From: Saccoglossus kowalevskii
Taxonomy: Eukaryota > Hemichordata > Enteropneusta > Harrimaniidae
NCBI RefSeq assembly: GCF_000003605.2
Contig: NW_003145783.1
Location: 517,281-548,959, forward strand
Length of the DNA stretch: 31,679 nt
Reading direction: 5' to 3'
In this document: one piece after another, positions 1 to 11,300 of the stretch
Layout: each line of letters opens with the position of its first letter
Numbering within the stretch: the first letter of the stretch is position 1
Program-made: the position numbers and the translations under genes
Notes under the pieces: model-generated
What the model was told of the DNA's origin: nothing
Databases searched by the model: none
The model's input: the letters and a program-made list of their open reading frames with translations, nothing else

Positions 1-2079
1 ATTTACTCCGCCACGTCTTAGTGACTTGACCTTTAATAGAGAGAGTTCGAAACCTTTGTGTGGTGAAGAACTAGAGAACGTTACAGCGAAGAGTTACCTC
101 AGCTGACTGTTTGTGTGAATAAAGCTGGACTATCTGTAATGAACTAATGGGTATTCGTTTGGTATCTCTACGTGTAAGTGACATCAGCCAAGCGAGACGA
201 TGTTCCCCGATCCCCGAACTTAACGCCTGTGTTCACAGCAATATTCTGCCTATCATTAATGGAAAGTCGTTCATCCTAAACGAATCCGTTACAAAATCAT
301 AAAATCCATCCTGGCAGTCAGCCAAGTGTGTGTGCTCTGGGAAAATAAATATTCTAATTTGCGATAATTAATTAAATCATGATGTGATTTGTTTTTAAGT
401 ATCTTCAATTTAAGGCAAATTGTCCCGTTTTAAGTACAGAACATGTTCAAAATTAGACGCAGCAACCGATCAAGAGATTGTCGCCACGCGGGTGACAAAT
501 TGTATTATGATGGTCATGGGTGACCAAACATGTCATGTGATATTTTTCACAATAATTAATATTACATATCACAGAATACATCCTTTGACCCTTTGAATTA
601 TTGGGCCATTCACGGCGATCAGTGGTGTAACTGCCCCCTCATCGGCAAACTAATAGAAACAAAACGAAAGCAACCTTATAAAATTGCCATTTGATTTTGA
701 TCTTTCTTACACGTGACATTTACCGGTCACCACTCAAATCGTTTGTGAATAGTTGCTCATTTGCCTTCAGCGTAAGCGCCCTCACATTACCGGCCAGATT
801 ATGGCTTGTAATGATTGACATGTCTTTTATGTTTCAACCAATCAGAAGGCAGGCTAATTAACATATCAACTGAGACCCCGGAAATCATATACACTTTCTT
901 GGATAAACTTAGATCCCGAAAACTTGCGTTCTCGTAGAAACGATGGTTGTTTTACTCAACTTTGTTGGCGTCAACAACGTGGTAACATAGCGCGAGACGA
1001 GTAAACACAGGCACGTGCAATGTCTGGTTTATTGTTATTATCCGTGGCTCGGCTGCTCCACCCACCGTATGACAAATATGCAAATATGGCAAGTCTGTTA
1101 GAATTTCGCGGTCACATGACTTTCGCGTTCACCCCTCGTTTACGCAATTTATATTTATTTTTCAAAAAAATTTCATCGGAATCGCAACAGACAGCAAGCA
1201 AGTCTAACTTCTATGCTTCAAACTACCTGTGTCAAAAAATAACAAAAAATAGATCATGGGAACAGCATAAGCGACCAGTAGTATTTTATATAGTTTTAAA
1301 ATTCGACTCCAAAACAATTTGTGTTTTTGTTGTACAATTTATTTTTTGAAAAGCAAACGAAAAAATAAAAATATTTCTAGCGACCTTGTTTTATGACAGG
1401 GTTGACTAACTAGCATACGCCTCTATGTCTTTCCTTCCAAGCACATTCTGCGTTCTCTTATTCTGGAGATTTGGCTGTAGTTATCTAAGATATATGACAT
1501 TTGTAAAAAGCCGGAACGTAAAGAGTATCAACAACAAAAATGGGGCGTGGGAAAAACTTGGGACAATCATTGATTGGTCAGCTTTAACTTTGGGCGTGTT
1601 CTGTCAAATTGTGTGTGTTTTTCTTTACAACTTGACAAGTTGCCTTAAAATTGCCGGAAAATCGGAATACCTAAACCTTAATAACATCATGATTTAAATA
1701 ATTATTGCAAATTATAACATTTAGTCCTTTGGAGAACGCCCCTGTGACCGACCCTGTTAGAGTTTAACAACTTAAAATCTATGGTAGGCTGAATATTAGA
1801 GGAAACAGATTTTAAACTCAAATTCATAAAAACGAATTAGCCACAACGAACTTATACTTGTATACATGTACATAGACACTTACAAACCAAAATATACTAA
1901 GTGAAACAAAATTCAATCACACTCCATACCGCCCCATAATGGGCATAATCCATTCCTAAACAAATGCATTCGCATTTCTCTTGATGTCGCTTTACAATCA
2001 CACTTTCAAATCTGGCACTGGTACGTACCGTAATGGTGTAAGGTCGCTTATCGCAGTAGTGTTGTTGAACGTAAATGGT
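1..2079. other. Non-coding AT-rich stretch
   Basis: I find no exon with credible splice sites or recognisable protein here. The longest open frames (1020-1349 and 1425-1697, + strand) translate to low-complexity, non-homologous peptides. A CCAAT motif (837-845, ACCAATCAG) and an AATAAA (118-123) are present, but nothing around them makes a gene. Confidence 0.6.
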
Positions 2080-2200
2080 GTCACGTGATAGTTTACATTC
2101 AGTACTCGGCTATTGATTCATTTTTCCAAAGTAAAAAGAAATAAACGTGGACTAATCATGTTTGCGTTGGTAAGAATCAAAACACTCAAATATATAAAGG
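2080..2200 (+). promoter_or_regulatory. Candidate core promoter (E-box plus TATA box)
   Basis: GTCACGTGAT (2080-2089) is a good E-box of the bHLH-zip type. TATATAAAGG (2191-2200) is a good TATA box, putting a start site near 2220-2230. About 85 bases further on is an ATG in good context that opens a 33-codon exon ending at a GTATGT donor. The spacing E-box, TATA, ATG, donor is what a first exon looks like. No transcript evidence is available and TATA-like strings are common in AT-rich DNA. Confidence 0.3.
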
Positions 2201-2309
2201 CTGTGTTATGTAATATGTGATATCGATTATTCTCGATCATTATGCAATAGCCGGGATTGGACAACTATTCTTTTGAAATATCGAATAATAATAATAATAA
2301 TTTCGCAGC

Positions 2310-2408
2310 ATGGACCCATTCAGCCAAGCAGTGGAGGGCGTCAGCGTACTTCACAGCAACCCGGACAGTCAAATGGATGAGTCCAGACGTTCTTTCAAAA
2401 ACATGCAT
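2310..2408 (+). CDS. Candidate first coding exon, unknown protein
   Basis: The ATG at 2310 sits in a good context (GCAGCATGG) and opens 33 codons, MDPFSQAVEGVSVLHS followed by NPDSQMDESRRSFKNMH, before a GTATGT donor at 2409-2414 (phase 0). The codons are visibly more GC-rich than the flanks, and the peptide is polar and non-repetitive, unlike translated intergenic DNA. A TATA box lies about 110 bases upstream. I do not recognise the peptide. No certain downstream exon was found: a phase-0 acceptor at 10026-10027 (TTCTCTTCTTTTAG) opens 16 codons and a stop, but that join is a guess. It could be a real 5' exon with distant partners, or chance. Confidence 0.3.
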
Positions 2409-3072
2409 GTATGTAAAATTGTTTTGTTGCCATCATTCTAGCATTGCCTTGTTCTTATTTCCCGCAACGCTCTACCAAGCATACATTACTGTGACCTATT
2501 TATATTTACTACAAGATCAGTCTTTCAGTTCTAATGTTCAGTTATTTCGATTGAAATCACTAATTTCCAAGTCAGTTTGTACAATCCGTCATAGCCATGT
2601 GTAAGTGAATGAAGGTGAAAAATAGAGGTTATATTTCCGGGAATTAATTTCTTAACGTTTTGAGTGTAATATTAAACTATAAAACAACGACCCAAAATGT
2701 TGTTTCAAAATCTCAAAATTTTCAATGCATTGTGCCATCCTTTTTGTGAAATAGTCTCAACTCCTCCCACCTCGGCGCGGAGCCAAGATATACCAAGGGC
2801 AATAGGGAAAAAGTGTTGGATCAGTGATACATTTTGTTTTGAGAGATTTGGGGAATAATGTGAACGTAACTAGCTATTAGCAAAATAATAATTAATAATA
2901 ATATATGTAATAAATATATGCACCAACTGAATACTGACGCATGTGGTGTGAATGGAGCAAACAGAGCCGCCACCAACGAAAACTATTGCGCGCGCTTCCA
3001 CGTCACCATTACGCGAATAGACGTGGTATGGCACAGCGCATTCAATTTTCGGACTTCTCGTACGCGACCATT
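2409..3072. other. No gene seen
   Basis: If the exon at 2310-2408 is real, this is the start of its intron. From about 2918 the base composition becomes less AT-rich and CpG is more frequent, leading into the foldback repeat at 3073, so the whole 2918-3220 block may be one old mobile element. Confidence 0.5.
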
Positions 3073-3220
3073 AGGCCAAAAAAAAATGTTTTGTTGCCCT
3101 CAGCGACCGACCGAAAAATATGAAATATCGCGTCGCGTTTTTCCCATATACCTCGGCTATTTACGATACCCTTAGTTTTCAATTTTCCGACTTGAGGGCA
3201 ACATAAGTTTTTGTTGGCCT
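3073..3220. repeat. Foldback (MITE-like) inverted repeat
   Basis: The left arm (3073 to about 3116) reads AGGCCAAAAAAAAA, then TGTTGCCCTCA, then CGACCGAAAAAT. The reverse complement of the right arm (3220 down to about 3181) reads AGGCCAACAAAAAC, then TGTTGCCCTCA, then AGTCGGAAAATT. The arms match in the same order with small gaps, about 60 bases apart. This is the structure of a short non-autonomous inverted-repeat element. No superfamily is assigned and no target-site duplication was recognised. Confidence 0.5.
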
Positions 3221-3480
3221 TATTTTTGGTATTCATAGAGGACGGTCGAAATCCAAATAACGAAATCCTCATTATTGTAGTGCAAAATGGTACGTAATTT
3301 GTATGTGCTGGTTTTGAAAAATAGATTGAAATCCCGCCTTCACGGACTTTCGAGCATCATGGCCGGACTACACTACAGTTGTATTTCCAGTATTAACCCA
3401 CAGGACATCCTGGTTATATCAAGGTAGTGAAAGGTCACGCACGGCTAGTCAGATTAAGTTTGACACAAGTATACTGTGTA

Positions 3481-3544
3481 TCGGAACATAGGGGTGTCGG
3501 AACATAGTGGTATCGGAACATAGAAATGTCGGAACATAGGACAG
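3481..3544. repeat. 16-bp tandem repeat, four copies
   Basis: Four head-to-tail 16-mers start at 3481, 3497, 3513 and 3529. All keep TCGGAACATAG and differ only in the last five bases (GGGTG, TGGTA, AAATG, GACAG). The period is exact with no indels. It is a minisatellite-like array in non-coding DNA. Confidence 0.9.
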
Positions 3545-6500
3545 TCCCCAATTTAAAATCAGGGGCGGTAGACAAAAGTGCCTGGGTTAATACAATACTA
3601 GAAATAATACATGAATATTTTCCTTCTTGGATCAAATGAGTTATTAAAAACATTGTGGTCAGAAAAAAAAAAAAAAACATTATTACACGCACTTTTTTTG
3701 CTTTTTATTATCTTGTCTTGGCTCTAGACTGTTAAAATTTTGTAGAATTGTGAATATATACTCAAAAACCGATTTTAAAATGTAGATAACAGGTGCAAAC
3801 ATTATCTCTTTTGAATGCTTAGCAAGATTTAGCAAGGCTGTACATAAATAATAAAAAAGAAACATGGTGAAAAAAAGGAATGACGGGATCTCCATATTAT
3901 ACACTATATTTAATTTTTAACAAAACAATAATATATTTAAATTTTGAACTGTTACAGCCATTTTTTTAATGAGCATTAGCAAACTTTTTACTGAGTGTAT
4001 TGTTATGCAAACTAGCAATTATATCAGCTTCTTTTTTAGTGCACATCCAAGAACTTTTAAAATAAATAGCTAATAGACGCTTTGACCTTTTGTTTTGAAA
4101 TTTCCACAAATGATTGACAATGTGTTTATCTTCAAAACTCCGTCGGGGCATTGTTTTTGGTTGAACAGTGTTACGACAATCGTACAGACAACTAGCCTGG
4201 GTGTTAATTTATACATAAACTTGAAGTCGTGAAATTTGAGCTGCTGCCCTGCAAAAATTACAACTGGTAGACAATTTTCAAAACGGCACTTTCTTCATAG
4301 TAAACAGATGTACCCATAAACAAATTTTGACAGGAAACAGAAGCATGGTTTAGAAGCTAATTTGCTTTAAATCACTTTTGACCAAAAAAGCACATTTTTG
4401 TGCATATTTCAAACTACAGTGTTCATAAAAAATACAACAACAACATTTTAAAATTCATACAATAAGCTTTATGAAAATATATCGTTTTGTAGACAAGGGA
4501 GGACTTCTTGGTTTCCTAATTAACTAATTAAAATACCTGTCAAGTAAATTGCATCTCTACCTTAAGTATTGGTCTTAATAATGTTGTAGGAAAATGAAAA
4601 AGGCGAAACGTATAACATCGAGTTGTGATTGTCTCACTGGCTGTTTTTTACAAGTTCCGAATGTCACAAACTGGTTTCTAGGTCAGCCAAATGCATATTG
4701 ATTAACCTGTTTTTTTCACAAAAACTCACTAACGATGTTCAACATGTTTTCAAATACATTTGGGACGACGTTTGATAGCAGCGTCTGTGGAATAGTAATC
4801 GGTGAAATATGAATGATTTAAACAGAATGTTAGTGTCAGTGGGAATAAAAACATTACTATGCGGCAACCGCACATGTTTAGACAAATTGAAACAACCTTT
4901 TTTGAAACAGTAAAAAAAAATATATCAGTAAAATGGTTTATAATAGTGTTATGAAGTAAACGAGATGTCATGTGCAACGCGGTTAATACGGCTGAATGAT
5001 TGTCATGGCCGATAATGGGCTCAGGTTCGAACTTTTGGGTCACATGCCCCTCGCAAGGTGAAACATCGCTGACCGCCATCCCCCAGGCCTCAGAAGTATT
5101 TAATCATTCTATCGATACAAATAACGTGTATGAGTTACATGTACTCTGTACATATATATGGAAACTAGGAAAAATCTGTCTGACTGAGAGAAACAAACAA
5201 TGTACGCTCACACATAGCTTCATAGGAGGTTCATATAAGGACCTCTATCAATCGTTGAGATAAAATATGTAGCACTGTATGTTTGTATATGCTTTACTGA
5301 TACTCAGTAGCCCATTAAGTAGCTAGTACTTATTTACGAGGGGTCATAATTCCCACAGTGATTAGCTACTCGTTGCGCCGAAGGGTTTCTTCACATGTAC
5401 TGGGAGACACGGACAGCATGCTTACTTATTTCGACTAATTTTCTGAATACTTCCATAGTATAGACTTTTATTCATTACCAGCCAAGTGTAAATAATATGG
5501 AAAGAGCTTTTTAAGGCTCTCTCGCCCTTAACCTGAATCCTGAATCCTGAATCAACACTCCAGCCCCAAACTGCAATTCAATATGACCCTCCAAATAATT
5601 ATAAGTGACCGAAAAAGGGGTATATTTAATTGGAATGGAGAATTATTTCGAAGTGGTACTGGGGGGCAGAGTTATGATTAGAGCTCTGGGTGAGGGGAGC
5701 CTAAAAACACTTACCCGTCGTCATTTTAAAACATATAAAAAGAACTATGTGCAGCCTGGGTTACGTGTTTAAACTACCAAAATTATTTTTAATTTGGAAA
5801 ACGTTTGATTGTAAAAGGGTGAATTCCAATTCAACGCAAACAATGAATAACAAACCCACTTTGACTGACGTCGGTAGTACTAGTTCACCTGTAGAAACAA
5901 ATTTACAATCTACAGACTAAAAAGCACAAACATGTGTATTGCTCACCTCACCGGTATTGCTGTGATCCAGATTCCCGTACCTGCACAAGCAACAGACTGG
6001 GACGTACATGTACAAAAATCGTTGCCAATAATAGTTGACCTTTAACAAGACTAAACCACGGACAGTTCGGAGATGGGTGACTACATTGGACAGCATATAT
6101 TCCATTAATCAAATCAACTCAACACGCACGTTAATGCTTTTCCTCATTGACAACGTCTATACGAACGCACCACCCACAAGTCAAAAGACACACATATAAA
6201 ACAGATGTGGCCTGGGTTAAGGCCGTATTAACACTCCCCTCTCTCTTTCACAAATAACTTCTCCCACGTGTTGACGTCGATGGTTCCTACCATACATGTG
6301 GCAACAAGAGAATTGGTTCACTCTGATCAATTTTACCTTTTTGTATAGGACTCCAAACGTCATGTATTTACTTGTGTTTGCGGGGATCCATTATTTTAGC
6401 CTTGATGCCGAGTTCTGAGTACGTTATACGGGTCTATCCAGTAAAGCTATGGTGGGTTAATATATGTTAGTTTAGTAATATATTAGTGCAACAACAGCCG

Positions 6501-6846
6501 ATGCACGGTTTATGAGGTTGATGTCACTGTTCTCGTATTATGATTATATTTCGTATCTGAATCTGAATTTTCCATATCAGTTTGAATGACCACGACATAT
6601 CTGTACACATGGTCCGTCGGGGTTCAGGATAATTGATAGTGGAAATTTAAACATCTGGTCTACTATTCACAACATCCATACACGTGGGCTACAAATATAG
6701 AACAACATAATGATGATATAATTTGCATGGACACATCAACCTTACTGACATTGATGAATATAAAACTTGGTAATAAATACAGTATCAGTCGGGTTTTTTA
6801 ATTCATGTTCTCTGAACGTTGTTGTCACCATTGAAGAAACCCATTA
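3545..6846. other. Non-coding stretch with minor repeats
   Basis: No gene is supported. It contains an A-run (3664-3676), the small minus-strand reading frame listed at 3966-4151, and a 7-bp direct repeat (CCTGAAT three times, 5532-5552). A GC-richer patch around 5000-5090 contains GGTTCGAAC, a B-box-like word, without a usable A-box. The rest is AT-rich with short chance frames. Confidence 0.55.
3966..4151 (-). CDS. Small uncharacterised ORF (61 aa), doubtful
   Basis: The ATG at 4151 has an AACAATG context and a TATA-like TATAAATT about 60 bases upstream. It encodes a basic 61-residue peptide beginning MPRRSFEDKHIVNHLW and including a KSSWMCTKKEADIIASL stretch that reads like protein rather than translated AT-rich noise. 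I recognise no domain. It could be a decayed piece of a transposase or a chance frame. There are no visible splice sites or partner exons, and the codons are AT-biased like the flanks. Confidence 0.15.
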   Translation of the reverse strand: MPRRSFEDKHIVNHLWKFQNKRSKRLLAIYFKSSWMCTKKEADIIASLHNNTLSKKFANAH

Positions 6847-6961
6847 TTGTCATTCCCGAAGAACTACTGGTACATCTCGCCAGTGTCTGCATTTAAAAGG
6901 CACAATTCGGTAGCCTTATTGTCGGTCTGCTGGAAAACGTGGACCATATTTTTTGTTGGCC

Positions 6962-6975
6962 GTCGCCATGGCAAC
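6962..6975. promoter_or_regulatory. RFX X-box-like motif 1
   Basis: GTCGCCATGGCAAC fits the palindromic RFX X-box consensus GTNRCC-NN-RGYAAC exactly. It overlaps the ATG of a small open frame in a Kozak-like context (GTCGCCATGG), so part of the match could reflect that start site instead. Confidence 0.3.
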
Positions 6976-7138
6976 GATGGGAGGGGATTTTGTTGTCAAA
7001 TTTGTCCACCTAAGTCACAGTGCAGGTGTTACCAGTCTATCAAGTTTGAACACAAGTAGGTCAAGGCGGGAAAGCTCTCTGCTTGGTCTGACGAAGCTTA
7101 CATTGAATCTCCTTCAGAACTTACTTTATGAACTATAG
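6968..7138 (+). CDS. Small ORF with strong Kozak context, doubtful
   Basis: The ATG at 6968 lies in GTCGCCATGG and opens 56 codons: MATMGGDFVVKFVHLSHS at the start, then a serine/arginine-rich middle (SLNTSRSRRESSLLGL) and a leucine-rich end, stop at 7136-7138. Base composition is more GC-rich than the surroundings for about 150 bases. I recognise no domain and see no partner exons. It could be a small gene, part of a longer exon, or part of an old repeat. Confidence 0.15.
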   Translation: MATMGGDFVVKFVHLSHSAGVTSLSSLNTSRSRRESSLLGLTKLTLNLLQNLLYEL

Positions 7139-8199
7139 TTTTTAAACTTGAACATTTGATAGACTTGAAAGTTGAAACTTGAACTCCAAGACAATTAAAA
7201 GTCATTTGAATGTTTGATGAACTAGGTGTAGAAACAATTTTTGCATTCAACAATATGGTTTGATGCATAGTATCGACCCAGTCACTTTGGAAGCACCCGG
7301 CGTCGACGCAAAAACAAATATTGAGTTTGGAAATAAGCTGTAGAATTAGGTATGTCAAACATTTTTACTCAAAGATTTATTTTTTACACCTTACTTTCTA
7401 CGTATCCAAAACCAGTCACTGTGTATCACTATTTCAATAGGTCTGATGCTTACTGGTCTTTTCCAGTGATGGCGATCCTGAAACCTCCATCTAGACTGCC
7501 AAGTAGCTGATTGCAACACCTCGACTCATAAACCAAATTGTCTGTATTTACATTCGTATATTTTCCCGGGCTCAAACCACCAATCTCCTATAATACGACT
7601 CAAAAAACAACCCGACAAATCATTGAATATATGTGCTGCTTTAGACGTGTGAAAACATTGACATAATAATAAATGAAACAAATAAAACATTTTGCCATAA
7701 TAACGGTATGGTAAAGTAAATATTTGCATATCTAGAAAGTATACTTTTCAGCATCTAATAAATGAAAGGGCAATATCCGGTCTAATAAAATACGAGTGCA
7801 ATTGTTACGGTACTTGACCATCGTTATTTATGAGAGTAAATAAGTGTTTAGAAGGTCGTAGGTTCAAATTAGTAGTTAGAAAGTTCGTTGCCACTCAAAG
7901 GTACTCACATTATGCGCGTGACATTACCCTTCTTAACTACGCAAACAATATTTAGCGTTACGATACCATAAAATACGAAAACTTTGTACATATTGACTTT
8001 ATACACAACCATATGTAATCGGATTAAATCTTATGTAGGTATGAGGCTCCCTTTTTTATTACTCGTTATATATTTATTTGTATTTTAGTTTGAATATGTC
8101 GATTTTTTGGTTTTCTTGTCGTTAATCAGTTCTTAGAAAATCGTGTCCCAGTCGCACCTAACTACACATGACTCAATGCGTATACAAATCTCATGCACT
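7139..8199. other. No gene seen
   Basis: AT-rich DNA without credible exons. GGTTCAAAT near 7861 resembles the B-box of a tRNA-derived SINE, but no A-box or tail accompanies it. Confidence 0.5.
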
Positions 8200-8366
8200 T
8201 CTTGTCTAGGGACCAGCCAATCAGATTACGGGTTACAAACGCCCCTGAGCGTGACTCAAAACGTGGCGGCGTACGCCAGCTACTTTTTCGTGAGCTGAAC
8301 CTCATACAACTTATTAACAACGCAGTTTTTTCGATGATGGATCGTTGTCTAAAATAACAAGTAAGT
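8200..8366 (+). promoter_or_regulatory. Possible CCAAT promoter and non-coding first exon
   Basis: A GC-richer, CpG-containing island in otherwise AT-rich DNA contains GCCAATCAG (8216-8224) and a GC-box-like ACGCCCCTG near 8239. It ends at a good donor, CAA then GTAAGT (8361-8366). The short ATG frame inside closes after seven codons, so any exon here would be 5' untranslated. No downstream partner is identified. Confidence 0.2.
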
Positions 8367-11300
8367 AGCATTCATTAACCAGTTTGGCCTTGATTGTATT
8401 TCATTTCTGTTTGGCGGTAGATGAATTGAATGTGCCAGTAATGTTGTTTTTTTGCATCTGGATCAGCGTCGGTTATCCGGTATCAACTTCAAGTCGTTTT
8501 ATCTCAATCACGATCTTTACTTGGAAATTCCTTTTTGTCGATTGTTTCTAAACTAAGAATTCATGAAGCATGGATGTTTTTTCTACTGCTCCCGGTTGAC
8601 AGATTGGTCACCGTCAACACGCATGTTTAGGATCGGGACCAACAACGCCATCAATTCATCGTGTTCCATGTTGTTGTTACTTCAGAATGAACGTGACACG
8701 CGAGAAACAATTATCCTTCAGGACAGATGAATGTGTCGTTTGTGAATTTAGTTTTAGAAACAAACTATTCGTGTGTCGGTAATATATGTCTATAGTATTG
8801 CGTATATCAGCAAATTTACATAATATTTATGTTAATCACCTATAATTGTATTTATTGGCGAGCATTACTAACAGCACAGCTATCTCAGCAGTCAAATCTT
8901 GTACTACAAATTTCATACAATTTATGTTATGAGATTAATGCAGCACATGGATTAATTTAACATGCTAATTAGTATTTTCTGAGACATGATGCTATACTAT
9001 AATTCTTTTCATACCAGTTCTGATTTTTTATAAAATATTGATGACTTCATTGTTCTTGTTCATGTCTGATCAGAATTGATTCTATCTATTTTTAGTCAGT
9101 GTTTGTAATGCAAAATGTCTTAGTTTGAGGCGAGTTTTAGTCACTTTTACAAAAACCTAAGTATCTTTTGTGAGCAATCACGATTGACGTATGTAATTAA
9201 TTTGAGATAGCAAATATCCACCAGATATTGTTAGTATCCATGAATTTGATATTTAACCAAGATTCTCAACAGGCATGTTTGGAATAGTTGTGCTATGTTC
9301 TATTTAAACCGTACCATCACAATTAAGTAGGTAGCCACATATCCCCGCTGAATGACTGGTGAATAGCTGCCAAATACTTTTATTTTTATAAGAGTCTTTT
9401 CAGTAAATATATTCTTTAAGAGTTAAATATGTATTGATACTTAAATAAACCTTGTTCTGTATTTTTTTTCTAGCAAATGATCATTTTATGCTTATGAAAA
9501 CAGCTGGGAAATAAATTAATGGCTTAATATGCCTTTAAATATATGCCACGTTTCAAGATGTCATTTATTTAGGTGATATGGTTCATTGCGCTTTATGTTA
9601 ATGATGTTATCATTTGATGCAAAGTCTTCAAATAAGTTAACCCTCCTACATACTGTTACATTTATTATATATATATATATTTTTAATTTACATGATAAAA
9701 CTGAGATGGTTCATCATCTCTACAAACTCCCCTGTATTATAACTTTCAATATCGAAAGAGGGATTTAAATGGAGTACATGAGTTGTTTTGATAAATATGC
9801 CCATACCAACGACTGTGTGGCAGAATATTAATATCAAATTTGAGTTGGACACTTCAGCCATTTCCTTTGTATGCGATTCTTGTACCATACTGTCAGTTTC
9901 ACTCTAGTGCATTTGCATATAAAAAAAACTAAAACTCCTCTTTGAAATAATGATAAATAGCTCCAGTTGCGTCAATTAATGAATTATAAATAATTGTTTG
10001 TGGGAAAGTATGTTTCTCTTCTTTTAGCTCATCAACCATCCAATAAAATATGGATGGACTGTCCCTAGGAGTCTTTAAAACTGACAATCCAATGTTCCCT
10101 ATTTGGGCAATGTTTATAGTCTTTTAATCTGGAATAATGTAATGAGGCTGTCTTTCAACTGGGACTGTATAGACTTTGAGGCTATTGTGGTCAGTGCAAG
10201 GACTGTAACACCAGGTAAAATCCCTACAAAAAAGATCACAAAAATTATCATTCGAAGGTAAACGTGTACAAGTTAGGACTCCAAATCTAATCATTTTCCT
10301 GATTTGGGAAAAAATATTCTCTAATATAACATAGAAATTTTGTTAGAATGAGCACTTTTATAATGAATTGTACAAATAACTTAATGAACCAACACAGCTC
10401 TTTACACATGCAGTAGTTCTAACATTGTTGCAGCCATCTTGAAATAACCAGAAACGATGGGTCTGGCGCATGCGCAAAGTCAGACACTATGATTGGACGA
10501 CAAAACTGATCTCGTTGCACGAGATTTTTATACGCATTGAGTCAGGTGTGGTTAGAGGCAACTGGAGTTAAACAGCAAGAAAAGCAACAACAAAAAATAT
10601 TATAAAAAGGTAATAAAACAAAATTAAAGCCTCATACCTACATCGGATTTTAATTAGATTGAACCATATCCTGCGTTACCCAGTCGCCATAGTAACACCA
10701 CATTTGGGCACACACAAACATTCAACATAGATACAGAATATTAATTAATTTTATGCTGTGTACGAAATATTTGACAATGTACACGTTTTTAAATTTAATT
10801 TAAAATCAACCCTGTATGTATCGACCATTAATTCATATTGTTGAGCTGTATATGCGATACTCCGCATTACACTCTAGATTTTGCCAATTTGTCATAGGAG
10901 TACGCATTTTTCATTCATGTTTTCTTTTATTGTCAGCCATCTGCCATTTTATTTATAGCCCGAGAAATAAATAGCGATGTGCGTATTGTTATCAATACAT
11001 GTCACATCATCACTCTTAAACTGCCTTTTCGTGACCTACATTCAATCATTATTCATAACGGTAAAAATGTACGCATGCGACCAAATTACATGTAGTTTAA
11101 TCCGTGTCAATCCAGCACACAAATTTGTATATTTAATCGAATCTACTCCCTAATTACGACGATGACGTCTTTATCACTGTTTATTTTTTTCAACATATAG
11201 TATGACATGTATCAAACGGCATTTCCAATTTCGTCAGGACCCGATTTGCAGAATATCGCTACATACGAATAGACATAGACCAATAGTTTCGGATTACCTG

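Noticed and set aside
1-340. Possible LTR end (AATAAAGCTGG at 118, a CA-rich stretch, TGGCAGTCAGCC near 312 as a primer-binding site)
   Set aside because: No second LTR, no TG start within the window, and the supposed primer site does not follow a clear CA end.
5000-5090. SINE or gene around GGTTCGAAC and the minus frame starting MAVSDVSPCEGHV
   Set aside because: The frame runs into low-complexity AT-rich codons, and the box spacing is wrong for a tRNA-like promoter.
10014-10078. Acceptor TTCTCTTCTTTTAG followed by 16 codons (LINHPIKYGWTVPRSL) and a stop, in phase with the exon at 2310-2408
   Set aside because: Phase agreement alone is a one-in-three chance, there is no homology, and the resulting 49-residue protein is not recognisable.
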